A stretch of DNA of 64,000 nucleotides, from the NCBI GenBank assembly GCA_017480495.1, contig JAFVAQ010000005.1, positions 48,072 through 112,071 on the forward strand, written 5' to 3'. Below, one piece after another: positions 42,949 to 51,478 of the stretch. Source of the stretch: Eubacterium sp. Lineage in GTDB: Bacteria > Bacillota > Clostridia > Lachnospirales > Lachnospiraceae. The translations under genes were made by a program, and so were the position numbers. How positions within the stretch are numbered: the first letter of the stretch is position 1; the number at the start of each line of letters is the position of its first letter. The notes under the pieces are model-generated. The model ran no database searches. It was given only the letters and a program-made list of their open reading frames with translations, and was not told where the DNA came from.

Positions 42949-43515
42949 TTATTTTTGAATTAGGTTTTCTAGAAACTTTGAAAGCCTGCTTGTTCCATCT
43001 GTTGTGGTAGCTTTGCCACTTTCGATCATATAATCTCTTAGTCTATTCCAGTTGGTGAATACGTCATCTGTGACGGAAACTTTCTTGCCGTTATAGTGAA
43101 GTACTATCTTGTTGTAGGTTCGAGATCCATATCTACTATAAACAGTCAGATTTAATATTATTTCGCATTTTGAAATGTTATTTAGCGAAATAACATCTGA
43201 AAAAATGAACCATTTTCTGATGGTGATTACATTTCCCTGAACATTTATCTTTGTTCCGACTGATAATAGAAAAATGAAAAGGAACATAAGAGACGTGCCT
43301 ACTAAGAAAAATACAAACATATAAACCATTCCGGTGGCACCATGATGATATAAATCTGATAATAGATTCATAGCAAAAAGAAAAACCAGAAATGGAAATA
43401 CAGCAAAGACCAGAAGAAGTATAGCTTTGATTTTACTATATTCTACTGTGAATGCAGCCATAACTGGAGTTTTATAAGTATCTTCGGTTGGATCACTATA
43501 ATAATAATCGTTCAT
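42949..43515 (-). CDS. Membrane protein with two helices and PH-like C-terminal domain
   Basis: I do not recognise a named family. The 188-residue product has two hydrophobic segments (about 30-50 and 65-88) followed by a beta-rich region of about 95 residues, the layout of bacterial PH-like (YcxB/DUF-type) membrane proteins. AAGGAGAG precedes the start. It faces away from the ABC exporter gene at 43666 and lies behind the decarboxylase genes with a gap of 60 bp. Confidence 0.65.
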   Translation of the reverse strand: MNDYYYSDPTEDTYKTPVMAAFTVEYSKIKAILLLVFAVFPFLVFLFAMNLLSDLYHHGATGMVYMFVFFLVGTSLMFLFIFLLSVGTKINVQGNVITIRKWFIFSDVISLNNISKCEIILNLTVYSRYGSRTYNKIVLHYNGKKVSVTDDVFTNWNRLRDYMIESGKATTTDGTSRLSKFLENLIQK

Positions 43516-43606
43516 TTTTTATCTCTCCTTCTGGTCTATTGTAACACTATAAAGCCGGTTTTAAAATTTTTTTATTTTGGGGTCTTCTCAAAATCGGTCA
43601 ATGGAA

Positions 43607-43634
43607 TATAATAATTATTAACCACTGTGGTCAA
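43607..43634 (+). promoter_or_regulatory. Promoter and TetR-type operator of the exporter operon
   Basis: A perfect TATAAT at 43607-43612 is followed by TTAACCAC-T-GTGGTCAA (43618-43634), a 17-bp near-palindrome with one mismatch, where a repressor would cover the transcription start. GGTCAA also recurs at 43595 and 43636. The -35 box is weak. The TetR protein at 45395 is the natural candidate. Confidence 0.6.
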
Positions 43635-43665
43635 CGGTCAATGCAAATGATAAAGGATAGTAATT

Positions 43666-44562
43666 ATGAATGCGATTGAAACAAATAAATTAACAAAAAG
43701 CTATGGAAAGAGTCGAGGCATAAAGGACCTTATGCTAACGGTCGAAGAGGGCGACTTCTTTGGATTTATTGGACCAAATGGTGCAGGTAAATCGACAACC
43801 ATCAGAACTCTTCTTGGACTTATAAAGCCAACGGGTGGAAGCGCAAAGGTTCTAGGACTCGACATACTGACCGAGAAGGACAAAATCCTAAAGGAAGTAG
43901 GATATCTTCCTTCGGAAATCAATTTCTATAGCGGCATGAAAGTGAAGGATGTAATTAAATATTCTGCTGACCTTAGGAAAGCAAAATGTAAGGATAAGGC
44001 TACTGAGCTGGCTGAGAGGCTGGGGCTCGATATGAGCAGAAAGGTAGACGAGTTATCTCTTGGTAATAGGAAGAAGGTTGGTATAGTATGTGCCGTCCAA
44101 CATAGTCCAAAGCTTCTGATACTTGACGAACCTACTTCTGGTCTTGATCCATTAATGCAGCGTGAATTCTTCAATATATTAACAGAAGAAAATGAGAGAG
44201 GTGCTACTATATTCTTCTCTTCACACATTTTGTCTGAGGTTCAGAACTACTGCCATACGGCGGCATTTATCAAGGATGGAAAGATCATAATGTCAGACAC
44301 AGTCGATAAGATCGAGGAAACTGGAGCGAAGAAGGTTTCTGTGATTGGAGGAAAGTCTGGACTTGAAAGCATACTAAAGGGAAATGATATAAAGAAGTTC
44401 ATTTCTGACCTTAAGCTAGACGAAGAAAAAGGATCGGCGGACTTTCTATATAATGGTAAGATGCCTATGCTGCTTGATATGCTACGAAGCGTTGAGCCGA
44501 AGGATCTAACTATTACGGAACCAAGTCTTGAAGAGATATTTATGAACTATTACGAGGTATAA
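43666..44562 (+). CDS. ABC transporter ATP-binding protein
   Basis: A 298-residue ATPase with Walker A GPNGAGKST, signature LSLGNRKK and Walker B LLILDEPTSGLD, plus an 80-residue C-terminal extension common in drug and antibiotic exporters. It starts a four-gene cluster with a permease, a TetR regulator and a MATE pump. The operon is probably induced when TetR leaves the operator at 43618-43634. Confidence 0.92.
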   Translation: MNAIETNKLTKSYGKSRGIKDLMLTVEEGDFFGFIGPNGAGKSTTIRTLLGLIKPTGGSAKVLGLDILTEKDKILKEVGYLPSEINFYSGMKVKDVIKYSADLRKAKCKDKATELAERLGLDMSRKVDELSLGNRKKVGIVCAVQHSPKLLILDEPTSGLDPLMQREFFNILTEENERGATIFFSSHILSEVQNYCHTAAFIKDGKIIMSDTVDKIEETGAKKVSVIGGKSGLESILKGNDIKKFISDLKLDEEKGSADFLYNGKMPMLLDMLRSVEPKDLTITEPSLEEIFMNYYEV

Positions 44563-44564
44563 AA

Positions 44565-45353
44565 ATGACGATATTCAAACAGGAAATAAAATCGCAGAAG
44601 CTTGCGATAATCATATGGAGTCTATCGATAGGACTTCTTGTTGCTGCATGTGTGCTGATGTACCCAGATATGGAATCACAGATGTCGGGAGTAAATGAAA
44701 TGTTTTCTTCAATGGGAAACTTCACGGCGGCCTTTGGTATGGACCAGCTGAACTTCGGAACCTTGATAGGCTTCTATGCAGTTGAGGGCGGAAATATGCT
44801 CGGAATAGGTGGGGCATTTTTTGCTGCTATTATTGGAGTTTCGGCACTTATGAAAGAGGAGAAGGAACGTACAGCAGAATATCTACTGACACATCCAGTT
44901 TCGAGGAATAGAGTTATATCTGAAAAGCTGATGAGTACATTTGCGATAATTATAATCATGAATGTGATTGTATTTGTATGCTCTATAGCTTCAATAGTGA
45001 TGATCGACGAAGAGATATTCTGGAAGGAGTTAATACTTTTCCATGGCGCATATCTGTTGATGCAGTTCGAAATAGCCGGAATATGCTTTGGCATCTCCGC
45101 TTTTATAAAGAAGGCTGGAATAGGAATTGGTATCGGAATCGCGGGTCTGATGTATCTTCTAAACATCGTGGCAAATATATCTGAGGATGCGAAGGTGCTT
45201 AAGTATATTACTCCTTTTGGTTATACAGAAGGCTCGGATATAATCAACACCTTAGAAATAAATGTGGATTATCTGATTCCGGGAATGATAATTATGGTGG
45301 TATGTATTATAATTGCTTATATCAAGTATAATAAGAAGGACATTTCCGCGTAA
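44565..45353 (+). CDS. ABC-2-type permease
   Basis: The 262-residue protein has six hydrophobic segments and the motif MKEEKERTAEYLLTHPVSR between helices 2 and 3, typical of ABC-2 permeases that pair with DrrA-like ATPases. The start is 2 bp after the ATPase stop, so the genes are translationally linked. The exported compound is unknown. Confidence 0.9.
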   Translation: MTIFKQEIKSQKLAIIIWSLSIGLLVAACVLMYPDMESQMSGVNEMFSSMGNFTAAFGMDQLNFGTLIGFYAVEGGNMLGIGGAFFAAIIGVSALMKEEKERTAEYLLTHPVSRNRVISEKLMSTFAIIIIMNVIVFVCSIASIVMIDEEIFWKELILFHGAYLLMQFEIAGICFGISAFIKKAGIGIGIGIAGLMYLLNIVANISEDAKVLKYITPFGYTEGSDIINTLEINVDYLIPGMIIMVVCIIIAYIKYNKKDISA

Positions 45354-45394
45354 TTAACATAGACTTATAAAGTAAAAAGTAACGGAGTCTGAAA

Positions 45395-46000
45395 ATGAAC
45401 GAAAAATTCTACGCGCTTCCACAGGAGAAGCAGGACCGGATACTTAATGCGGGTTTCCGAGTTTTTTCTAAAAATTCATACAAGAAAAGTCCTATGCTTG
45501 AGATAGCAAATGAGGCGGATATCAGTAAATCACTTCTGTTTTTCTATTTTAGAAATAAGAAGGAGCTATATTTGTTCCTGATGAAGAAGGCGGAAGAGAT
45601 AACCTTGGAGCATCTGGTTAAGTCAGGATGTTATCAGGAGTCGGATATCTTTGAAATGATGTATAAGGGGCTTCTTGCGAAGGCTGAGCTTATGAAGAGG
45701 TATCCTGATATGAGCAACTTCGCGCTCAAGGCTTATTATGAGGACGACGAAGAAGTGAAGGATGAACTCCAGAAGATCATTGCTCCGTATAAAAGTATTA
45801 AGACTAATACGGCGATTCCGAGGCTTGATCCAAAGGAGTATAAGGAAGGCCTCGACCTAGAACTGATGTATCAGGACATGTATCTGGCTTCGGAAGGGTA
45901 TATCTATCAAATGCAACATCAGGGAGAGGTTGATGTAGACAAGGTGGTAAGTGATTATCGTAGGATAATCGATTTCTGGAAACAATTATATAAACGTTGA
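45395..46000 (+). CDS. TetR-family regulator
   Basis: The 201-residue protein opens KQDRILNAGFRVFSKNSYKK and then LEIANEADISKSLLFFYFRNKKEL, the TetR helix-turn-helix with its usual tail. The larger C-terminal part would bind a ligand. ATG 45395 follows GGAG. Its place between the exporter and a MATE pump suggests it represses both. A palindrome before the first gene is its likely operator. Confidence 0.92.
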   Translation: MNEKFYALPQEKQDRILNAGFRVFSKNSYKKSPMLEIANEADISKSLLFFYFRNKKELYLFLMKKAEEITLEHLVKSGCYQESDIFEMMYKGLLAKAELMKRYPDMSNFALKAYYEDDEEVKDELQKIIAPYKSIKTNTAIPRLDPKEYKEGLDLELMYQDMYLASEGYIYQMQHQGEVDVDKVVSDYRRIIDFWKQLYKR

Positions 46001-46011
46001 TTTAGGATTTT

Positions 46012-47397
46012 ATGTTCGGAACATTTAAAAAGTATAGGGGTGACGGAGTCATCTATAAAAAGATATTGGTAGTTGCGCTGCCAATTGTGCTTCAAAATGT
46101 AATTGATGCTGCAGTTAATAGCGTGGATGTGCTTATGTTAAATTCTGTGGGCCAAAGCGCTATAAGTGCAGTATCACTTGCAAATAGCATGATTGGTATT
46201 TTTTTCATGTTCCTTTATGGAATTGGTACTGGAATAGCGATGTTGGCGGCTCAGTATTATGGTAAAGGGGATATGAGAACTATCGAAAAGATAGAAGGGA
46301 TTGGTCTTAGATTCTCACTTTCGGTAGCAATTCCTGCTGCGATAGCATCAATAGTAATACCGAAATATCTGATGTACATTTATACATCGGATCCTGAACT
46401 GATTGAAATTGGTAGTAGATATCTTGTGATGATTGCACCAGGACTTCTCTTCTGGGCGGTGAGTGCTGTTTATATGTCGATACTTAGATGTATAGGAAGA
46501 GTTGCGACGAGTACGGTGCTTGAGATTGGAGCGTTGATATGTAATGTAGGATTAAATGCAGTTTTTATTTTCGGTCTTTTTGGAGCACCAAAGCTTGGTG
46601 TTGTTGGTGTTGCGCTTGCTACTACACTCAGTCGTTTGCTTCAGATGCTGGGATGCTTTGCTGTTTCGTTGGGAAGGCCAGGGGTTAGGCTGACTTTCAG
46701 AACTATGTTTAAAATTAGTCCCGTGCTTCAGAAGGACTTCTTCTCGATGGCGCTTCCGGCTATTGGTAATGATCTTGTATGGTCAGTGGCATTTTCGATG
46801 TATTCTGTTATTTTGGGACATTTGGGAAGTGACGCAGTGGCGGCGAATTCTATAGTAAATGTTGTCAGAAATCTAGGATGTGTATTCTGCTATGGAGTAG
46901 GTGAAGCTGCTGGAATCATAGTAGGACAGATTTTGGGCTCTGGAGACAGGAAAGGCGGAATTAGAGCGGGACATGTGCTCCTTAGACTTTCGATAATTAC
47001 CGGAATCATTGGAGGACTTGTGGTATTGGCGTTGAAACCGATTGTTCTGGACTATGCATCGCTAACGCCGAAGGCGCTAGAATATTTGAACTTTATGATG
47101 ATCATTAATTCCTATTACATTTCAGGAACCTCTGTTAATACCTGCCTTATAGGCGGTGTTTTCAGAGCAGGTGGTGATAGTAAGTTTGGATTCGTATGTG
47201 ATACTATCGATATGTGGTGCTATGCGGTACCACTTGGCTTCCTTGCGGCTTTTGTTTTTAAGCTTCCCGTCAAGGTAGTGTACTTCCTGCTCTGCACTGA
47301 TGAATTTGTAAAATGGCCATGGGTCTTTAAACATTTCTATAGTCATATCTGGGCTAAGGATATCACCAGAGATGATAGTGAGATAGATAGTCACTAG
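46012..47397 (+). CDS. MATE-family multidrug efflux transporter
   Basis: The 461-residue protein has twelve hydrophobic segments in two halves, with VLQNVIDAAVNSVDVLMLN in helix 1 and GIGTGIAMLAAQYYGKGD, both MATE signatures. It exchanges Na+ or H+ for toxic cations. The start lies 11 bp after the TetR stop, so it belongs to the same transcript. The C-terminal tail is charged (DITRDDSEIDSH). Confidence 0.92.
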   Translation: MFGTFKKYRGDGVIYKKILVVALPIVLQNVIDAAVNSVDVLMLNSVGQSAISAVSLANSMIGIFFMFLYGIGTGIAMLAAQYYGKGDMRTIEKIEGIGLRFSLSVAIPAAIASIVIPKYLMYIYTSDPELIEIGSRYLVMIAPGLLFWAVSAVYMSILRCIGRVATSTVLEIGALICNVGLNAVFIFGLFGAPKLGVVGVALATTLSRLLQMLGCFAVSLGRPGVRLTFRTMFKISPVLQKDFFSMALPAIGNDLVWSVAFSMYSVILGHLGSDAVAANSIVNVVRNLGCVFCYGVGEAAGIIVGQILGSGDRKGGIRAGHVLLRLSIITGIIGGLVVLALKPIVLDYASLTPKALEYLNFMMIINSYYISGTSVNTCLIGGVFRAGGDSKFGFVCDTIDMWCYAVPLGFLAAFVFKLPVKVVYFLLCTDEFVKWPWVFKHFYSHIWAKDITRDDSEIDSH

Positions 47398-47433
47398 TTT
47401 CTTTACACATAAATCAGATATTGTTATATTTAA

Positions 47434-47457
47434 AACATGACATACAGTTGTCATGTT
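47434..47457. promoter_or_regulatory. Palindromic operator upstream of the WYL regulator
   Basis: AACATGACA-TACAGT-TGTCATGTT is a perfect 9-6-9 palindrome, 93 bp before the WYL gene start, next to AT-rich sequence (TTGTTATATTTAAAA) suited to a promoter. WYL-type YafY regulators often bind TGACATA-type palindromes upstream of themselves, as I recall. Confidence 0.6.
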
Positions 47458-47549
47458 AGCTTTGCTATGATACCAACATAGGATTTCAATATAACTACGA
47501 AATGCTATATGGCTAGATGCGCGAAGCATAAGAAGGAAAGTTATATGAA

Positions 47550-48455
47550 ATGAAAATAGATAGGCTTATCGGAATACTTTCTGTACTTTTGCAGGAAGAA
47601 AAAACAACTGCACCTGAACTTGCAGAACGTTTTGAAGTATCGCGAAGAACTATTAATCGTGATATAGAAGCTCTTTGCAAAGCAGGAATCCCTATACAGA
47701 CGGCACAGGGAATAGGTGGTGGCATCAGCATTATGGAAGGATATCGGATGGACAGGACTATCCTTACATCGAAGGATATGCAGGTGATACTTGCTGGACT
47801 TAGGAGTCTGGATAGTGTAAGTGGAAGCAGCTACTATGGGCAACTGATGGAGAAAATCCAGGCGGGCTCTTCGGACTTTGTGAGTGGCAGGGATTCAATC
47901 CTTATTGACCTTTCGTCGTGGTACAAGGGAACGCTTGCACCGAAGATAGAAGTGATACAGGATGCAATAGAAAATCGTCAGTATATAAAGTTCAAATACT
48001 TTGCTCCCTCAGGTGAGAGTAAGCGAACGATAGAACCATACTATATCATATATAAGTGGACCAGCTGGTATGTGTATGGCTGGTGCCTGAAGCGAAAAGA
48101 TTTTCGTCTGTTTAAGCTGAATAGAATGGATAAGGTTGTGATGTCAAAGGATACATTTGAATGCAGAAATGTTCCTGTGCCGGAAATATCTGCCGGACCT
48201 ATAAAACCGAGCAATATCATCCTTAAAGCTTTGTTTGAACCGGATATGAAGTGGCGTCTTGTTGAAGAGTTCGGACCTGAATGCTATGAGGTGGCAGAAG
48301 ACGGAAGACTGCTTTTTGTCGAGAACTATTATGATTTTGAAAATATGGTCATGTGGCTGCTTACCTTTGGAGATAAAGTTGAAGTACTGGAACCGCCGGA
48401 GGCTAGAGAAAAACTAAGAGAGATAGCAGGTGCTATGGGTAGGATGTATAAATAA
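47550..48455 (+). CDS. WYL-domain transcriptional regulator (YafY-like)
   Basis: The 301 residues contain an N-terminal winged helix (RLIGILSVLLQEEKTTAPEL, RFEVSRRTINRDIEALCKAG), a WYL domain (about 140-225, with YKWTSWYVYGWCLKRKDFRL) and a C-terminal WCX extension. WYL domains are thought to sense nucleic-acid fragments or related ligands, and many such regulators respond to DNA damage. AAGGAAAG precedes the start. The genes after it include radical SAM, DNA-alkylation repair and acetyltransferase proteins. Confidence 0.92.
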   Translation: MKIDRLIGILSVLLQEEKTTAPELAERFEVSRRTINRDIEALCKAGIPIQTAQGIGGGISIMEGYRMDRTILTSKDMQVILAGLRSLDSVSGSSYYGQLMEKIQAGSSDFVSGRDSILIDLSSWYKGTLAPKIEVIQDAIENRQYIKFKYFAPSGESKRTIEPYYIIYKWTSWYVYGWCLKRKDFRLFKLNRMDKVVMSKDTFECRNVPVPEISAGPIKPSNIILKALFEPDMKWRLVEEFGPECYEVAEDGRLLFVENYYDFENMVMWLLTFGDKVEVLEPPEAREKLREIAGAMGRMYK

Positions 48456-48493
48456 TAGGCGGTTTATTGTTGGTAAATGAGGAGAAATGATAG

Positions 48494-49372
48494 ATGCATT
48501 TTGTTGATGCGAAAGGAATTCTTACAAGTAATAACGGCATGCACGGGATGAATATATACCGTGGGTGCAGTCATGGTTGCATATACTGCGACAGCCGGAG
48601 CAAATGTTATCAGTTCACGCATCCATTTGAGGATATCGAGGTAAAACAGAATGCCCCGGAGCTTTTTGAAAAAGCACTCCGGTCCAAGAGGAAGAAATGC
48701 ATGATCGGAACCGGGGCAATGTCGGATCCATACATGCATTGCGAGGAAGCGCTTGGGCTTACGAGTAAGTGCCTTGAGATCATAAAGAAGTATGAGTTTG
48801 GACTGGCTATTCAGACTAAGTCAGACAGGATTCTTCGAGATATAGATCTTCTGGATGAGATAAACAGGTCTGCAAAATGTGTTGTTCAGATAACGCTCAC
48901 CACCTATGATGATGACCTTTGCCGGATTCTTGAACCTAATGTCTGTAACACGAAACGGCGTATAGAGGTTCTGGAAGAAATGCAGAAAAGAGGTATTCCT
49001 ACGGTTGTTTGGCTTACACCAATTCTGCCCTTCATAAATGATACTGAAGAAAATGTTACTTCTATTCTGGAGGAATGCGCCCGCGTCGGAGTAAAGGGTA
49101 TCATTGATTTTGGAATGGGGCTTACACTTCGTGAAGGCGATAGAGAGTATTACTATGCAGCACTGGATAAACATTTTCCGGGAATGAAGCAGAGATACAT
49201 TCAGAGGTATGGAAATTCATATGAACTTCCAAGTCCGAATGCGAAAGTGTTGCAGGGGATTCTACACAGAATATGTAAAGAGAATGGAATGTTTTCAAAT
49301 CCGAATGATTGTTTTAAATATATGAACGAGCTTCCGGATAAATATCAGCAGATGAGTTTGTTTGATACATAA
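48494..49372 (+). CDS. SPL-family radical SAM protein
   Basis: The 292-residue protein carries GCSHGCIYCDSRSKCYQ, the CxxxCxxC cluster motif of radical SAM enzymes, in the form found in the SplB (spore photoproduct lyase)-like branch. MIGTGAMSDPYMHCEEALGL and VWLTPILPFINDTEENV are further conserved blocks. True SplB has a conserved C-terminal cysteine that I could not assign here, so direct DNA repair is only possible. GAGGAG precedes the start, 38 bp after the WYL gene. Confidence 0.85.
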   Translation: MHFVDAKGILTSNNGMHGMNIYRGCSHGCIYCDSRSKCYQFTHPFEDIEVKQNAPELFEKALRSKRKKCMIGTGAMSDPYMHCEEALGLTSKCLEIIKKYEFGLAIQTKSDRILRDIDLLDEINRSAKCVVQITLTTYDDDLCRILEPNVCNTKRRIEVLEEMQKRGIPTVVWLTPILPFINDTEENVTSILEECARVGVKGIIDFGMGLTLREGDREYYYAALDKHFPGMKQRYIQRYGNSYELPSPNAKVLQGILHRICKENGMFSNPNDCFKYMNELPDKYQQMSLFDT

Positions 49373-49423
49373 ATATAGTGAGCCGAAAGAGAAAAAATAA
49401 TGTCGAAAAGGGGAATTCACATT

Positions 49424-49795
49424 ATGAAGTATGAATGGATTGAAGAATATTTAATGAAGAAAGCAGGAGTTACAAAGGATTTTCAGGAGCAGTGGAACTG
49501 GATTCGTTTTTACATTGGAGGGAAGCTCTTTGCAGCCATTTGCAGGGATGATGAGACCAACAACCCTATTTATATAACACTAAAACTTGAACCGGTTGAA
49601 GGCGAGTTTTATAGAAAGGAATATGAGGATATCATTCCAGGTTATTACATGAATAAGGTCCATTGGAATTCGGTGAAGGCTGATGGAAATGTACCTAATG
49701 ATGTTGTGAAGGATTTGCTGGACAGGGCATATACAGTAGTTTTTGAAAGTCTCAGTAAAAAGCGTCAAAGAGAGATTATTGAAGAGGCAAATTAG
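49424..49795 (+). CDS. MmcQ/YjbR-family protein
   Basis: The 123-residue protein has the MmcQ/YjbR pattern: YLMKKAGVTKDFQEQWNW near the start, ITLKLEP, and YYMNKVHWNSVKADGNVPND. The family has a CyaY-like fold and is annotated as DNA-binding, though function is weakly supported. ATG 49424 is chosen since AAAGGGG lies about 9 bp upstream; ATG 49400 lacks such a site. Confidence 0.82.
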   Translation: MKYEWIEEYLMKKAGVTKDFQEQWNWIRFYIGGKLFAAICRDDETNNPIYITLKLEPVEGEFYRKEYEDIIPGYYMNKVHWNSVKADGNVPNDVVKDLLDRAYTVVFESLSKKRQREIIEEAN

Positions 49796-49879
49796 TTTAG
49801 TTTTCTAAGAATCGGTATGTTAGATTTTGGATGAATTATTCGATGATGAAAAAAAGTGAAAGCTAGAGGAAGATTAATT

Positions 49880-50623
49880 ATGGAATACATCAGAGTTACA
49901 AAAGAAAATCTTGAGAAAGAACACATTTGCTGCGCCATAACAAATAATAAGGATGTGCAGGTTTCATCGAAGAAGGCCTGGCTTAGTGACAGGTTTGAAG
50001 AGGGACTTGTGTTCTTAAAAAGTGCGGAGCGGGGTAAATGTTTCATAGAATATATACCTGCAGAATATGCCTGGGTTCCGATAGAAGCGGATGGGTATAT
50101 GTATATCGACTGCCTGTGGGTGTCCGGTTCCTTAAAGGGGCATGGATATTCTACGGACCTTCTCCAGGCATGCATTGAGGACAGTAAGGAAAAGGGAAAG
50201 AAAGGGCTTTGCATATTGTCGGCAGCAAAGAAGAGACCTTTTCTCTCTGATCCGAAGTTCCTTACATATAAAGGTTTTAAAGTTGCTGACGAGGCAGATA
50301 ATGGTGTGCGGCTGATGTATCTTCAGTTTGATGAGGATATAGCTCCACATTTTAAGGAATGTGCGAAGCACCCTCATATAGACGAAAAGGGGTATGTACT
50401 GTATTATACTAATCAGTGTCCTTTTAATGCGAAGTATGTGCCGATACTTGAAGAAACAGCGGCTTCGAATGGCATTGCATTTAAAGCGATAAAGCTAGAT
50501 AGTAGAGAGGCGGCACAAAATGCACCGACACCGATAACAAACTATGCTCTGTTCCATGACGGGGAATATGTTACAAACGAACAGATGAATGATAAGAAAT
50601 TCTTGAAGCTGGTGAATAGTTAA
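49880..50623 (+). CDS. GNAT acetyltransferase with YoaP-like C-terminal domain
   Basis: The 247 residues combine a GNAT-like domain (YIDCLWVSGSLKGHGYSTDL is the acetyl-CoA-binding region) and, from about residue 165, a YoaP-like domain with YYTNQCPFNAKYV and ITNYALFHDGEYVTNEQMND. The second domain resembles a thioredoxin-like fold. ATG 49880 follows GAGGAAGA. The acetyl acceptor is not known. Confidence 0.83.
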   Translation: MEYIRVTKENLEKEHICCAITNNKDVQVSSKKAWLSDRFEEGLVFLKSAERGKCFIEYIPAEYAWVPIEADGYMYIDCLWVSGSLKGHGYSTDLLQACIEDSKEKGKKGLCILSAAKKRPFLSDPKFLTYKGFKVADEADNGVRLMYLQFDEDIAPHFKECAKHPHIDEKGYVLYYTNQCPFNAKYVPILEETAASNGIAFKAIKLDSREAAQNAPTPITNYALFHDGEYVTNEQMNDKKFLKLVNS

Positions 50624-50693
50624 TGTGTATAAAAAAACAAGCAAAATGAAGGGTGTACTGATGAAACGGTTTAACGCTTGGGAGGTATAAGAA

Positions 50694-51380
50694 ATGCTTC
50701 GTGATGAAATATTAAATGAACTATATAAAAAGCAGGATATAAAATACAGAGATTTTCAGGGAAAGCTCATCCCACCTAAAACAGTGGATGATATGATAGG
50801 GGTCAGAACCCCGGAGCTTAGAAAATATGCGAAGGAGCTTCTGAAAAGGGAAAATATCGGTGAGTTTCTTGAGATTCTTCCGCACGAATATTTCGATGAG
50901 AATCAGCTGCATGCATTTATCATTTCAGGGATTAAAGACTATGATAAATGTATGGAAGAAGTTGATAAGTTCTTACCATATGTGGATAACTGGGCTACCT
51001 GTGACCAGCTTTCACCTAAGGTTTTTAAGAAGCACCGTCCTGAACTTTTAAAGAAGATAAAGAAATGGATTAAATCGAAAGAAACCTACACAGTGCGTTT
51101 TGCTATCGGAATGTTGATGGAACATTTTCTTGATGAGGATTTTGATATCCAGTATCCGGAAATGGTGGCGAAGGTTCGTTCGGATGAGTACTACATTAAT
51201 ATGATGATAGCCTGGTACTTTGCTACGGCTCTTGCTAAACAGTATGACGCTATCTTGCCGTTTATTGAAGAAAAGAAACTTGATAAATGGACACATAATA
51301 AATCTATTCAAAAGTCTGTGGAGAGTTATCGTATAACACCGGAGCAGAAGGAGTATCTTAAAACACTCAAGATAAAGTAG
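50694..51380 (+). CDS. AlkD-like DNA alkylation repair protein
   Basis: The 228-residue all-helical protein has the HEAT-like repeats of AlkD glycosylases: IGVRTPELRKYAKELL near the start, VDNWATCDQLSPKVF, and YINMMIAWYFATALAKQY toward the end. The Trp and Asp in the DNWATCDQ segment match residues used to handle alkylated bases. It would remove bulky or positively charged N-alkyl bases. GGGAGG precedes the start. Its proximity to a WYL regulator and an SPL-type protein suggests a damage-response set. Confidence 0.88.
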   Translation: MLRDEILNELYKKQDIKYRDFQGKLIPPKTVDDMIGVRTPELRKYAKELLKRENIGEFLEILPHEYFDENQLHAFIISGIKDYDKCMEEVDKFLPYVDNWATCDQLSPKVFKKHRPELLKKIKKWIKSKETYTVRFAIGMLMEHFLDEDFDIQYPEMVAKVRSDEYYINMMIAWYFATALAKQYDAILPFIEEKKLDKWTHNKSIQKSVESYRITPEQKEYLKTLKIK

Positions 51381-51478
51381 ATTAAAGTATAGATTTTGGG
51401 ATTGTTATAGATTGCTATAATAAGTTAAAAAAAGAGTTATAGATACTGGGCTTATAGTTTTCATGAGGAGTGCTTGGA

